Shown here: positions 49,468 to 59,214 of the stretch, piece after piece
How positions within the stretch are numbered: position 1 is the first letter of the stretch
Layout of the letters: each line of letters opens with the position of its first letter
DNA from: JAZDLX01 sp964538455
GTDB lineage: Bacteria > Electryoneota > Electryoneia > Electryoneales > Electryoneaceae
Length of the DNA stretch: 64,000 bases
Assembly (NCBI GenBank): GCA_964538455.1
Contig: CAZIDZ010000001.1
Span: forward strand, 124,001-188,000
Direction of reading: 5' to 3'
Translations under genes and position numbers: made by a program
Notes under the pieces: generated by a model
Databases searched by the model: none
What the model saw: only the letters and a program-made list of their open reading frames with translations
Told to the model about the DNA's origin: nothing

Positions 49468-52335
49468 ATGAAAAGGCAAAGAGTGTGGGTTTTGATGACG
49501 GCGCTGCTGGCGGTGATGATGCTGTTCACTGCCTGCGATCAGCTTCTGAATCAAAACGGGAACAACGAGGGTGTTATCGGGCCGGTGGATAATGCGCTCG
49601 CTGGAAAGTGGGTGCTTTACAGCTCCACGGACAATCAATCCGTTGGGAGTGACTATTACGCGGGTATTGTGTTCAACAGTGACGGGAACGGTGTTCACTA
49701 TGAGCTTACCTTTGGTAGCACAGGGAACGATTCGACCTCTGTTAATCCGTTCCAGTGGTCCGCGGAAAACAATGTGCTGCATGTCGAGCTGACCAATCCA
49801 CCGGCAGGCCAGCCTTCGACGTTCGACATGTCCTATGTGGTGGATCTGAACGGCAATCGCTTAACGGTGAACGGCACGGACGGCGGGACCAGCTACACGG
49901 AAGTTTACATCAAGATCGCCACCCAGCATGACGGTGCCGTTGTCGGCGACTGGATCGTTGTCAGTCCGACGGAAGAGGCTGGGGCGAGAATCACGCTTTC
50001 CTCCGGCGGCACTGGATCCTACACGTCCGTGGACAGCTCCGATGTACAGAGCTTCACTTGGGCGACGAACAGCAACTACATCGGCATCCTGCTGTTCAAC
50101 GATGTCGCAGGCTTTATCGCGGGGTATTCTGTTTCGGGTGACCAGATAACGCTCACGATGGGCGACGGCAGCACGATGGTCCTGCAACGGGACACCGGCG
50201 GTGGCGAAACAAACGATCTCAGGCTGATCGGGAGATGGGTGCTGTACAGCAGTCCTGAGTCGGCGGGCGAAGGAAGCGGAGATTATTATGCGGGACTCAT
50301 GATCAATGGTGATGGAACCGGCGCTCACTACTCGGTCTATTATGACAACGAAGGGAATGAAAATACTTCGTCAGATCCGTTCCAGTGGTCCTCGGATAAC
50401 GGCGTGCTGCATGTCGAACTGACCAGCCCGCCACCGGATGCACCTGCAACCATGGATATTCCCTACACGCTGGATCTGAACAGCATCCGCCTGACCCTGA
50501 ACGTTCCGGACAGCAGTGGGACTTCTTCCGAGGTTTACATAAAATTCGGAACTGATCGTGACGGTGACGCTGTCGGCGATTGGATCGTTGTCAGCCCGAC
50601 GGATGAGCTCGGGGCACGCATCACGCTCTCGTCTGACGGCTCCGGCTCCTACGCCTCCGCGGACGGTTCCGAGGTGACGAACTTCACCTGGGTGACAAAC
50701 AGCGATTTCATCGCCCTGTTGCTCTACAACGACGTTGCGGGATTCGCCGCGGAGTATTCCGTCTCGGGTGACCAGGTAACGCTGACGATGGGGGACGGCG
50801 GCACCATGGTTCTGCAGCGGGATACGGGCGGCGGTACCATCGATACGGACCTCGTCGGTACGTGGTTCCTGTACATGATGGACACCAACACCAGTAGCAC
50901 GATGACGAACCGAGGAGTGCGGATTCCGCGCGCACTCACGGGGACCAGCGACGTCGTGTACGGGATGAATGGAACGCTGATTTTGAACGACGATGGCACC
51001 GGTGTCTACAGGATGTACGAAGACGACGGCATGGGCGGCAAAACCCTCTACGAGCAGATGCTTGGCTGGGAGGTGGTTGTACCCGGCCTCCTGAGTGTCA
51101 CGATCACCGATAATTCCGGAACACAGACGGCTCAAGTCGGGTATTCCGTTGACGGTGAAGAATTGACCCTGCATATCCAGGATATGGCGCAGGATCAACC
51201 CGCGGCGGACGAAACGTACATACGGTTCTCCGATGACAGCGGACACCGTCCGTCGGACTATTACGGCACCTTCATCATGTCGGATCAGCACATCATAAAC
51301 GGTCCGCAACCGGATCAGATGCCCTATATGCAGATGACTCTGATCCTGAATGCGGACGATGGCACGATGTACCAACACATGGAAATGTGGGACCAGATGA
51401 ACCAGCAGCCGGTCGTGCAGGATACTGTGGAGCAGTTTGTCTGGTGTGTCAGCGGAAACCATTTTCTGCAGGCGGATCCGACCACGATGGTGGGCCAGGT
51501 GGTCGATTTCACCTTTGAAGAAACACCGGGCGGCAGCGCGCACCTGGTGGGCACCACATGGGAGTGGTTCTGGGACGAGATGAACCAGACGGATATGATG
51601 CTCGAGGTGGAGACGGAGTTCTACCGGTTCTCCGGCGGCAACGACTCCAACCTCGAAGGAACGTTTGCCTCCTACTCGATGGTGAACACCTCTCAGGAAA
51701 TGGTTCCGGGACCTCAGATGAACGTTACCCTGAACCTGGATGGCACGGGCACCTACATCGGGATGGAGTGGGATGAAGAGCAGCAGCGTGACGTGCTGAA
51801 GCAGGACAGCTTCCACTGGTTCACGTCGGACGGCATGTTCCTCGTCCTATCCGATCCGAACCCCTATCCTTTTGGACAGGTTTTCCCGTACGCCCTGAAC
51901 GGCGACATGCTGGATCTGATCAATGCCGGCCCACAAGACGAGACGGTGTTGCTGACGATGAAAAGCGATGAGATCGACAACGACGCCGTGGGCAGCTGGG
52001 TGGAGGTGGCTCGTTACTATGATGGCATGCCGCAGGAACCCGATCCGAATGCGGCCCTGATGCTTCAATCCGACCATTCCGGCTCCTACACCGGCACTGT
52101 GCCGGAGGATTCCAGCGCAACCCACACCGATGCGTTCACGTGGTTTGTGAACCCGTCTCACACGTACGTGCTTGTGGATCTTCAGGAACCGGATCCGGAT
52201 CCTCAGGTGATGTTCTACATGGCGATGGCCTATATGTACGATTCGGGCAGCGGCCATCTGTCCATCACCTCCTATGAACCGGATCAGGACGGTGCGGTAC
52301 ACGAAGTCATTGAGGAGTTTGCGCCAGCGCCGTAA
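49468..52335 (+). CDS. Multidomain repeat lipoprotein
   Basis: 955 aa. AGAGGTGAG precedes ATG 49468. The lipobox LFTAC near residue 23 marks a lipoprotein. The mature protein is a chain of related beta-rich modules, each opening with L-x-G-x-W-V-L-Y-S or similar and containing D-G-x-G-x-Y, F-x-W and a closing strand. The first two modules are 209 residues each and highly similar; later modules (from about 50851) are more diverged and about 100 aa. The fold resembles lipocalin-like repeat proteins; function unknown, surface binding possible. A strong terminator follows. Confidence 0.8.
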   Translation: MKRQRVWVLMTALLAVMMLFTACDQLLNQNGNNEGVIGPVDNALAGKWVLYSSTDNQSVGSDYYAGIVFNSDGNGVHYELTFGSTGNDSTSVNPFQWSAENNVLHVELTNPPAGQPSTFDMSYVVDLNGNRLTVNGTDGGTSYTEVYIKIATQHDGAVVGDWIVVSPTEEAGARITLSSGGTGSYTSVDSSDVQSFTWATNSNYIGILLFNDVAGFIAGYSVSGDQITLTMGDGSTMVLQRDTGGGETNDLRLIGRWVLYSSPESAGEGSGDYYAGLMINGDGTGAHYSVYYDNEGNENTSSDPFQWSSDNGVLHVELTSPPPDAPATMDIPYTLDLNSIRLTLNVPDSSGTSSEVYIKFGTDRDGDAVGDWIVVSPTDELGARITLSSDGSGSYASADGSEVTNFTWVTNSDFIALLLYNDVAGFAAEYSVSGDQVTLTMGDGGTMVLQRDTGGGTIDTDLVGTWFLYMMDTNTSSTMTNRGVRIPRALTGTSDVVYGMNGTLILNDDGTGVYRMYEDDGMGGKTLYEQMLGWEVVVPGLLSVTITDNSGTQTAQVGYSVDGEELTLHIQDMAQDQPAADETYIRFSDDSGHRPSDYYGTFIMSDQHIINGPQPDQMPYMQMTLILNADDGTMYQHMEMWDQMNQQPVVQDTVEQFVWCVSGNHFLQADPTTMVGQVVDFTFEETPGGSAHLVGTTWEWFWDEMNQTDMMLEVETEFYRFSGGNDSNLEGTFASYSMVNTSQEMVPGPQMNVTLNLDGTGTYIGMEWDEEQQRDVLKQDSFHWFTSDGMFLVLSDPNPYPFGQVFPYALNGDMLDLINAGPQDETVLLTMKSDEIDNDAVGSWVEVARYYDGMPQEPDPNAALMLQSDHSGSYTGTVPEDSSATHTDAFTWFVNPSHTYVLVDLQEPDPDPQVMFYMAMAYMYDSGSGHLSITSYEPDQDGAVHEVIEEFAPAP
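49597..50850 (+). repeat. Intragenic tandem duplication, 2 x 627 bp
   Basis: Copy 1 is 49597-50223 and copy 2 is 50224-50850, each exactly 627 bp and in frame (209 aa). Shared blocks include GDWIVVSPT and SVSGDQ-[IV]-TLTMGDG, plus TMVLQRDTGGG at the end of both. Similarity is strongest in the second half of each copy, so exchange between copies may be continuing. Confidence 0.85.
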
Positions 52336-52360
52336 TCGATTGACTGAACGCGTCAAGCGA

Positions 52361-52389
52361 GAGCCCGGGCGATGCGCCCGGGCTCTTTT
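52361..52389 (+). terminator. Rho-independent terminator after the repeat lipoprotein
   Basis: A perfect 10-bp stem GAGCCCGGGC / GCCCGGGCTC with loop GATGC is followed by TTTT (52386-52389). It closes the plus-strand lipoprotein gene, which converges on the M28 peptidase gene. Confidence 0.9.
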
Positions 52390-52419
52390 GTTGATGCGCC
52401 CAATTCAGATCTGCGTTCT

Positions 52420-54315
52420 TTAATGACCGCTGGAGGGAGAATCGCCGGATGGTTTTTGTGACCCCTTCTTGTTCCCGTTGGTGGCTCCCGGTGGAGGACC
52501 GCCGTGCCCCTGGGATGCGGCGAGTGTCACCTGGGTAGTGTGCTCTTTGCCATCACGGATATAGACGACGTCGACAACGTCGCCGGGCATGTGCTTCTTC
52601 AGGGCGAACGTAAAATCATAGATGTTGTCAACGATGACGTTGCCCATTTTGACGACGACGTCCATTGCTTGAAGCCCGGCGGCGGCGGCGGGGGTTCCGC
52701 TGCGGACTCCCTGCAGGCGAAGTCCTCGCAGCGAGTCCGGCTGGCTGAAGTCGGGAATGATGCCGAAGGTGACACGAATGCCGCGGCGCCCTCCGCCCTG
52801 CTGAGGCGGAGACTGTTTTACGTAGGCGATTTTGGTTTCGGGCTTCGCGATCTCGTCCGTGTAAGCCACGGCGAACTTCAGGACCTTGGCCATTCCCTCC
52901 GCGTTGATGAATTCGACGTCGTCCCTCGGGGTGTGGTAATCTGCGTGCAGCGCGGTGAGCAGGTGCGAAACCGGAATTCCCTTGGCGTAGAAACTGGTCT
53001 GGTCCGATGCGCCGTATCCGCCGCCCGTTGCGGTAAGGTTCAGGCCGACCTCTTTGTTTGCACGCTCGACGGCAGCGTCAAGGCCTTCGGCGCTGTGGGC
53101 GCCGTACACGGTCAGCTTGTTGTCCTCCATGCGGCCGACCATGTCGAAATTCAGCATGAAATGGACATGGTCCAGCGACTCCGGCGGGTTGTTGACAAAA
53201 TGATTCGAACCCACGAGCCCCACCTCTTCGCCGGTGAAGGCGACCAGCCAGATGGTAGGCCCGGGAGGATTTTTCGCGAGCAGCTTCCCGGTTTCAATCA
53301 GCACCGAGACACCTGAGGCGTTGTCGTCCGCACCGTTGTGGACCTCGTGCACCCCGGGAGCGTTGCTCCCGATCTGGCCGTAGCCGAGATGATCGTAATG
53401 GGCTCCGAGCACGATCACTTCATCGGAGCCGGGGATCAGCGCACCCACATTACGCACCGGTACCTCGCCGTGCTTCAGGTTGACCGTGACCGTAATCGAA
53501 TCGGGTCCCAACGGCATGCTGCGAGGCGCTTCGTTAAGATCAATCGAACGCTGCGCGCTCTCCAGCTTCATCTCCGGATAAAGCTTCGCAAAACCGGAAT
53601 GGGTGATCTGCACGACAGGGATGCCGACGTCATGGTATGGTTCTTCGGCACGCAGCACCGGCAGCGTGTCCCCAATCTCCGTGCTGGTCCATCGCTGGAC
53701 AACGATCAAACCGGCGACTCCGTGAGTCTTGGCGTTGATCGCTTTCGTGCGCAGTGTGCTGTAGTCGGTGGTGAAGGTTCCGGCGAATTTGCTGTCCTCG
53801 CGCTCGGGTGCGGGTTCCCCGGTCAGCACGACGAGGATTTTGCCCTTCGCATCGAGCTCTTCGTAATCGTCATAGCTGTATTCGGGCGCCGTGATGCCGT
53901 ACCCGGCAAACAGCGCCGGTGCTGAAACCGTTCCGATTCCAGAAAACCCAAGGGGCGTAAAATCATGACCGTACTCAAGTGTTGTGCCTTCGGGATTTGA
54001 AATCGTGCACCCAGGAAGGATGTCCACGCCCCAGGACATCGTGAAGGGTTGGAAATAACTGCCATCGAATAAAGGAGTTAAACCATCCTTCTTGAACTGG
54101 TCTGCGATGTACTCCCCCGCCTGTACCAGCCCCTTCGTGCCGATTCCCCGGCCTTCACGAGCGTCGTCTGCCAGGTACTTGACATGCTGCAAAAGTAGCT
54201 CCGCCTCGCTCTCCGGCCTGGAAATTCCCTGGCCGGGAAGAACGAAGAGCAGTGCGGCGATGACGGAGATGAACAGGCAGCCGTTCAGCCTGTTTCGGTG
54301 CGTTGCCGTGCCCAT
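52420..54315 (-). CDS. Secreted M28 aminopeptidase with PA and PDZ domains
   Basis: 631 aa from ATG 54315, with GAGGGG upstream; a longer frame to 54360 is less likely. A signal peptide (LFISVIAALLFVLPGQG) is followed by a PA-like domain (about 110-260). The M28 core has VLGAHYDHLGYG, HNGADDNASGVSVL and AFTGEEVGLVGSNHF, the di-zinc ligands and catalytic Glu. A PDZ domain (about 510-600, GLRLQGVRSGTPAAAAGLQA) and a Gly/Pro/Ser-rich tail follow. It probably digests peptides in the periplasm or outside the cell. It converges on the repeat lipoprotein gene. Confidence 0.92.
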   Translation of the reverse strand: MGTATHRNRLNGCLFISVIAALLFVLPGQGISRPESEAELLLQHVKYLADDAREGRGIGTKGLVQAGEYIADQFKKDGLTPLFDGSYFQPFTMSWGVDILPGCTISNPEGTTLEYGHDFTPLGFSGIGTVSAPALFAGYGITAPEYSYDDYEELDAKGKILVVLTGEPAPEREDSKFAGTFTTDYSTLRTKAINAKTHGVAGLIVVQRWTSTEIGDTLPVLRAEEPYHDVGIPVVQITHSGFAKLYPEMKLESAQRSIDLNEAPRSMPLGPDSITVTVNLKHGEVPVRNVGALIPGSDEVIVLGAHYDHLGYGQIGSNAPGVHEVHNGADDNASGVSVLIETGKLLAKNPPGPTIWLVAFTGEEVGLVGSNHFVNNPPESLDHVHFMLNFDMVGRMEDNKLTVYGAHSAEGLDAAVERANKEVGLNLTATGGGYGASDQTSFYAKGIPVSHLLTALHADYHTPRDDVEFINAEGMAKVLKFAVAYTDEIAKPETKIAYVKQSPPQQGGGRRGIRVTFGIIPDFSQPDSLRGLRLQGVRSGTPAAAAGLQAMDVVVKMGNVIVDNIYDFTFALKKHMPGDVVDVVYIRDGKEHTTQVTLAASQGHGGPPPGATNGNKKGSQKPSGDSPSSGH

Positions 54316-54888
54316 GGTTTTCCCCTCGCTGTGTTGGCTTGTGCAGGGGAAGATAGGCATTGGAAGAGGGGCCGGCAGAGGCGGTGAAAACCCGGAGGCT
54401 TGAAGAAAGGGCAGCTCGTCTCCGACCCTCGGCCGAATGCAATGATTGGTTCGATGGGAAAAGGGGAGTACGCCGTCGGAAATCTAGCGGAAGAGCAGTT
54501 TATTATCTCGAAACTTCTTTATTAGAAAGGAAATAGACCGTTGTTCGAGGAAACAGGATGAAATGAAACGCTGATTCGAGGATGCCGTGGAATGTTGTGG
54601 AAGAGGTTTCGGAGGCGAATGGATGTCATAAGAATGCTGAATTTGAGGAAGGAGAAAAACGTTCGTGCCGTAGTGAAAAGTCCTGGCGGAAAACGAGATC
54701 ATTTAACCGAAACGCTAAACATTTTTCCTTGCCGCTATATGCCTGGTCAGGGTCCAGCCGGATTGACTTATAGCTCCTTTTCCTGTTTTATTTGTATAGC
54801 ATTTTCGTTTATTTGAATATGATATTATCGAAACGACTCCACGGTTCTTGCGCTTTATTTTGCCGCTTGATTGACTCATCAATCATCA
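54316..54888. other. AT-rich intergenic region
   Basis: 573 nt, including the untranslated 5' side of the M28 gene, with markedly lower GC than the flanks, especially 54480-54880. I found no gene, RNA, CRISPR or clear repeat; frames of 62-74 codons lack start signals. It may carry the M28 promoter (minus strand) and the 3' end of the mfd transcript. Confidence 0.5.
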
Positions 54889-55692
54889 TTATTGGATCTG
54901 ATAGAGACACCACTCCGCGGCGTACTGAAGCCAGAACCAGTCCGATTCGGGATCGGTCATGTCGGATCCCCATTCGGTGCCGTCCGCCGAACTGTTTTCC
55001 TCGAATTCGGGGTTGACCGCGAACAGAACAACCCGTCCGGCGCCGTAGTTAAATGCTACGCCGGCCGGCGTTTGATTCAATAGATCGAAGAAGCCGATAA
55101 CCGTGGCGGGTGGATACTCGACCAGCAAGGCAGGGCCACCGCTGTAGGCGACATGCAGCGTGGTTAGCAGGGCCGGATTGAAAAGATCGTAACTGGGAGT
55201 TATGGAGACCATCGCGTGCCCGCCTGGAGGGGCGAGGGTTACCATGGGCCCGAAGGCGAGACCGTTGTAAAGTCCGAGTGGCGTACCCAGCTCTGGCAAA
55301 TTCTGCCAGCTGATACTGTCGGCGGCGATGTAACTGCCAACGCCCAGACCGATGAATCCCCCGCCCCGCTCCACCAGACTCAGGATCTGGAACCGTCCGG
55401 TCGAGCCGAGCGCGGCAAGAATCTGGCGCGGATCCTCTCCCGTCATCACCAGCAGTCCGTAAACCGTCAAAGAGTCTTGAATGCCCGCCTCGTCCACCAG
55501 ATTGACCTTCTGGCCATCCGCTTCCAGAGCGGCCTTGGCGGCTACAGCGCTGTCGTGCCAGCCTCCTGTGCCATCATACACCGCCACGCGGTCGCTGGGG
55601 GTTGTGTTTGGGTGTGAGTTGTTGCCGCAACCGACTGCAAAGAGTAAGCTTATCACAGCGGTAAAACAGAGGGTGTGCAGTTTGGCGGTCAC
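54889..55692 (-). CDS. Lipoprotein with BPL_N / class I amidotransferase-like domain
   Basis: 267 aa; GTG 55692 overlaps the mfd stop (GTGA). The lipobox LFAVGC lies near residue 22. The mature domain (VAVYDGTGGWHDSAVAAKAAL, then VERGGGFIGLGVGSYIAAD) resembles the N-terminal domain of biotin-protein ligases and related amidotransferase-like folds. The position of the nucleophile Cys in G-x-C-A-G-A-Y is occupied by Val (GLGVGSY), so it is probably non-catalytic. A ligand-binding role in the envelope is inference. Confidence 0.72.
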   Translation of the reverse strand: MTAKLHTLCFTAVISLLFAVGCGNNSHPNTTPSDRVAVYDGTGGWHDSAVAAKAALEADGQKVNLVDEAGIQDSLTVYGLLVMTGEDPRQILAALGSTGRFQILSLVERGGGFIGLGVGSYIAADSISWQNLPELGTPLGLYNGLAFGPMVTLAPPGGHAMVSITPSYDLFNPALLTTLHVAYSGGPALLVEYPPATVIGFFDLLNQTPAGVAFNYGAGRVVLFAVNPEFEENSSADGTEWGSDMTDPESDWFWLQYAAEWCLYQIQ

Positions 55693-58600
55693 GTTCCGTC
55701 TCCTGAATTCGTGAGCACCGGCAGGTCTTCCGGCAGTGCTTCGAGCAACCTGTGCAGTTCGGCCCAGCGGGAAGGCCAGTCGCTGTCAGCATCGAGGGTG
55801 AGGCGGAGTCCCAACGGTCCGCTGCCCTGAAGCTCGTAATCGAAACCGTGTACGGCGATGGTCAATTCCGCGATCCGTGTGTCGAACTCGTCGGCGCCCC
55901 AATCGTGCGCGAAATTCAAGAATGCGACATCCCGGTGCAGATCGATTTTCATCACACCGGCACGGGCGGCGAGCGTCTGGGCGAGAACGAGCGCAACCAG
56001 ATGTTCCGCAACGTCGGGCAGCGGGCCGAAACGGTCGCGCAATTCGTCCCGAACCGCGAGCACCTCGCCGGCGTCTTGCGTGCGGGACAGCCTGCGGTAA
56101 AGATCCACGCGTTCCGCCGGTTCGTGAATGTACTCTGGCGGAAGAACGGCGTCCACCGGCGCATCCACGCGCACATCTCTTGCGTCGCGGCGTTTCGGTT
56201 TCAGTTCGGGGAGTGTCACTTCGCCGAGTTCGCTGATCCGGGCGACCGCCTCCTGGAGCATCTGCGTGTACAGTTCGAATCCCACCGCGTTGATAAAACC
56301 GCTCTGTTGTGGCCCGAGCAGGTTCCCGGCTCCACGGATTTCGAGGTCCCGCATGGCGATTTGAAATCCGCTGCCGAGACGGGTGTGCTCGGCGATGGTT
56401 TCCAGCCTGCGTCGGGCGTCGGGCCGCAGCAGCATCCGCGGAGGGGTCAGAAAGTAAGCGTAAGCCTGGCGGTGGCTGCGGCCGATCCGCCCGCGAAGCT
56501 GATAGAGCTGGGCAAGTCCAAACCGGTCCGCACGGTTGACGATCAGCGTGTTCACATTTGGAATGTCCAGCCCGGACTCGATGATCATCGTAGAAACAAG
56601 AACCCGGTGTCTTTCGTGGAGGAAGTCGTCCATCACCGTCTCCAGCTCATGCTCCTTCATTTGCCCGTGAGCGATGGCAAAAGAGACGTGTGGAAGCTCC
56701 CGCTCGAGCATCCGTTGTATCGCAGGGATTGTCTGCACGCGGTTGTGCACAAAATACACCTGCCCGCCTCGGGCGATCTCGCGCAGAATGGCTTCGCGGA
56801 TGATGCGGGTGTCGAAAGGTACAACTTCCGTTTCAATCGGGAGCCGGTCCATCGGCGGCGTCGAAATCATCGACATGTCTCTTGCGCCGGACATCGCCAT
56901 GTGAAGCGTCCGTGGGATCGGTGTGGCGGAGAGGGTAAGCACGTCAACGGTTGCCCGCAGCTTGCGGATCGCATCCTTGTGCTTGACGCCGAAGCGGTGC
57001 TCCTCGTCGATAATCAGAAGGCCAAGGTTCTTGAACTGGACGTCCTTCGAGAGCAACCGGTGGGTGCCTATCACCACGTCCACCTTGCCCGAAGCGAGCC
57101 CCTCGACGATCTCCTTTTGCTCCTTGCGGCTGCGAAAACGGGACAGCACCTCAACGCGCACGGGGTAGCGGCGGAGCCGTTCATTGAAGGTGGCAAAGTG
57201 CTGTTGTCCAAGGATTGTCGTCGGAACGAGCACCGCTACCTGTCTGCTGTCCTGGCTCGCCTTGAACGCCGCCCGGATAGCCACTTCGGTCTTGCCGAAA
57301 CCCACGTCGCCGAGCAGAAGACGGTCCATGGCGATCGGATTTTCCATGTCACGCTTAATCTCTACGAGGGCGGACTCCTGGTCGGGGGTGTCTACGAATT
57401 CGAAGGCCGCCTCCATCTCGCGCTGCCAGGGTGTGTCGGCGGAAAATTCGTAGCCACCCTCAATCTGGCGCTTGGCGTAGATCTTGAGGATGTCTTGGGC
57501 CACTTCTTCGACCGCGGTCTCGGTTTTTCTGCGCGTTCGGTCCCAGTCTGCGCCGCCGATTTTCGAGAGCTTAGGCTCGCCGCTTTCTGTCCCCTGGTAT
57601 TTCTGAAGCTTGCCGAACTGATCGAGGCGGACGTACACCTTAACGCCGTCCCGGAACTCGATTTGCAGGTTGTCGCGCTCGACGCCGCCGACGCGGATGC
57701 GCTTCAGCCCCAGGTACCGCCCGATACCGAATTCCGTGTGAACGACGAAATCTCCCTTCTTCAGCTCGTCAAGCGCGTGCGGGTCCGGTCTTCGCGCTTT
57801 TCTGCGGAACGATCCGGTTCGCTTGTGCCTGCCGAAAATCTCGTGATCGGTGAGGACGGCGATGTTGTCGTTTTGCAGGGTGAATCCTGCGTGAATCGGG
57901 AGCACGGCGAGGCGGGGGAGCGCGGCTTCGCCGTCATGCTCCACCAGCAAGTCTTCAATGCGGTCCGCTTGTGATTCCTGGTCGACCAACAAATGAACGT
58001 TAAAACGTTTTTTCTTGAGTGAGGCGAGAGAGTGGACCACACGCTTCAGATCGCCGAGGAACGCTTCGTGCGACTGCCCGCCGAACACCACCGCGTTTCG
58101 GGTCGGCGCTGCGGGACCGCGGTGAACGACGGAGGGGGCCGCGTCGAGTTCATTCAAAACGGCCTCGCTGCGATGGTACAATTCGTCGGGACGCGGCGTG
58201 TAGAGATCCTTCTCCAGGTCACGCATGCGCTCGAATTGGTATTCGATCTCTTCCCAATGGCGCTCAAGCTCGGACTGCAGGGCGTCGCGATCGTCGATGA
58301 AATGGACAGCGCCCACGGGCATCAATTCCCAGATGCCGAGCGAACCGACGGCACCCTCTTCCCCGGCGTAAAAAAGAACCTCGGAAACAGGTTCGCTCGA
58401 ACGCTGGGTCTGCGGGTCGAACAGGCGCATACTGGTGATCTCGTCTCCCCAGAGTTCAAGCCGGACGGGATCCTCGGCAGCAGGTGGAAAAACGTCGACG
58501 ACCGCCCCGCGAATCGAAAAATGCCCCGGCTCCTCGGCACGGGACTCGCGCGACATCCCGGCCTCGGACAGGACCAGCGACAGGGCATCTCGATCGATTT

Positions 58601-59081
58601 CGTCTCCGGTGGCGAGACGGACCAGCCGCTTCTTCTGCAGGGTGAGCTCCGCGTGACGCTCAACGAGGGCGGAAGGCGGCGCGATCAGTACGTCCACGTG
58701 GCCGGAAATCAGCCGTTCAAAGACCGCGGCGCGTTCGTCGAAGCGATAGTTCTGCCGAAGCGGATCGTAGGGAATCGCGGAGCGTGGCGGAAGCAGCACG
58801 ACGCGGTCATGACCCAGCAGCGAGCGAAGATCGTCCCGGACACGTTCGGCGTTGCGGATGTCCGACGCTGCGTAGAGGACGGGTGCGTACGCCTGGGCCA
58901 CAATCGCGGCCGCAACAAAAGCGGGCAGCGAACCGGGGGCTTGAACGAACTCGACATGCCCGCGCTCGCCGAGAGTATGAAGCACACTCCGGAAGGGGGC
59001 ACAATCGAAAAGCGTCGCCGTAAGCTGCTTCGAAGCGTCCGCACGTGAAGGAAGATGTTCTGTCCGATCCGCTTTATGCAT
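55689..59081 (-). CDS. mfd: Transcription-repair coupling factor Mfd
   Basis: Removes RNA polymerase stalled at DNA lesions and recruits UvrA. 1130 aa, normal length. The N-terminal UvrB-like part (about 40-330) is followed by a CarD-like RNA polymerase interacting domain (LKKGDFVVHTEFGIGRYLGL, about 440). The motor domains have GDVGFGKTEVAIRAAF (Walker A), DEEHRFGVKHK (DEEH box), TLSATPIPRTLHMAMSG and the QLRGRIGRS motif VI. The C-terminal TRCF domain is present. A lipoprotein gene overlaps its stop. Confidence 0.96.
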   Translation of the reverse strand: MHKADRTEHLPSRADASKQLTATLFDCAPFRSVLHTLGERGHVEFVQAPGSLPAFVAAAIVAQAYAPVLYAASDIRNAERVRDDLRSLLGHDRVVLLPPRSAIPYDPLRQNYRFDERAAVFERLISGHVDVLIAPPSALVERHAELTLQKKRLVRLATGDEIDRDALSLVLSEAGMSRESRAEEPGHFSIRGAVVDVFPPAAEDPVRLELWGDEITSMRLFDPQTQRSSEPVSEVLFYAGEEGAVGSLGIWELMPVGAVHFIDDRDALQSELERHWEEIEYQFERMRDLEKDLYTPRPDELYHRSEAVLNELDAAPSVVHRGPAAPTRNAVVFGGQSHEAFLGDLKRVVHSLASLKKKRFNVHLLVDQESQADRIEDLLVEHDGEAALPRLAVLPIHAGFTLQNDNIAVLTDHEIFGRHKRTGSFRRKARRPDPHALDELKKGDFVVHTEFGIGRYLGLKRIRVGGVERDNLQIEFRDGVKVYVRLDQFGKLQKYQGTESGEPKLSKIGGADWDRTRRKTETAVEEVAQDILKIYAKRQIEGGYEFSADTPWQREMEAAFEFVDTPDQESALVEIKRDMENPIAMDRLLLGDVGFGKTEVAIRAAFKASQDSRQVAVLVPTTILGQQHFATFNERLRRYPVRVEVLSRFRSRKEQKEIVEGLASGKVDVVIGTHRLLSKDVQFKNLGLLIIDEEHRFGVKHKDAIRKLRATVDVLTLSATPIPRTLHMAMSGARDMSMISTPPMDRLPIETEVVPFDTRIIREAILREIARGGQVYFVHNRVQTIPAIQRMLERELPHVSFAIAHGQMKEHELETVMDDFLHERHRVLVSTMIIESGLDIPNVNTLIVNRADRFGLAQLYQLRGRIGRSHRQAYAYFLTPPRMLLRPDARRRLETIAEHTRLGSGFQIAMRDLEIRGAGNLLGPQQSGFINAVGFELYTQMLQEAVARISELGEVTLPELKPKRRDARDVRVDAPVDAVLPPEYIHEPAERVDLYRRLSRTQDAGEVLAVRDELRDRFGPLPDVAEHLVALVLAQTLAARAGVMKIDLHRDVAFLNFAHDWGADEFDTRIAELTIAVHGFDYELQGSGPLGLRLTLDADSDWPSRWAELHRLLEALPEDLPVLTNSGDGT

Positions 59082-59214
59082 TCTTTTATCCGTATACCTG
59101 TATTTGTTTTTTAAACAATGACAAAATCCGGCGAGGATCGATCCCCCATCCTGCCGGTGTGCCTATCAAAGAAGACTCCGCCCGTTCAACCGAACGTGCG
59201 TTTTATGAAGACCT

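Noticed and set aside
50371..51816. 481-codon minus-strand frame opposite the repeat lipoprotein
   Set aside because: The plus-strand gene has a signal peptide, lipobox, repeats and terminator; the antisense frame only mirrors the repeats.
55752..57974. 740-codon open frame on the plus strand opposite mfd
   Set aside because: Mfd is complete and conserved on the minus strand; the antisense frame has no family features and follows from high GC.
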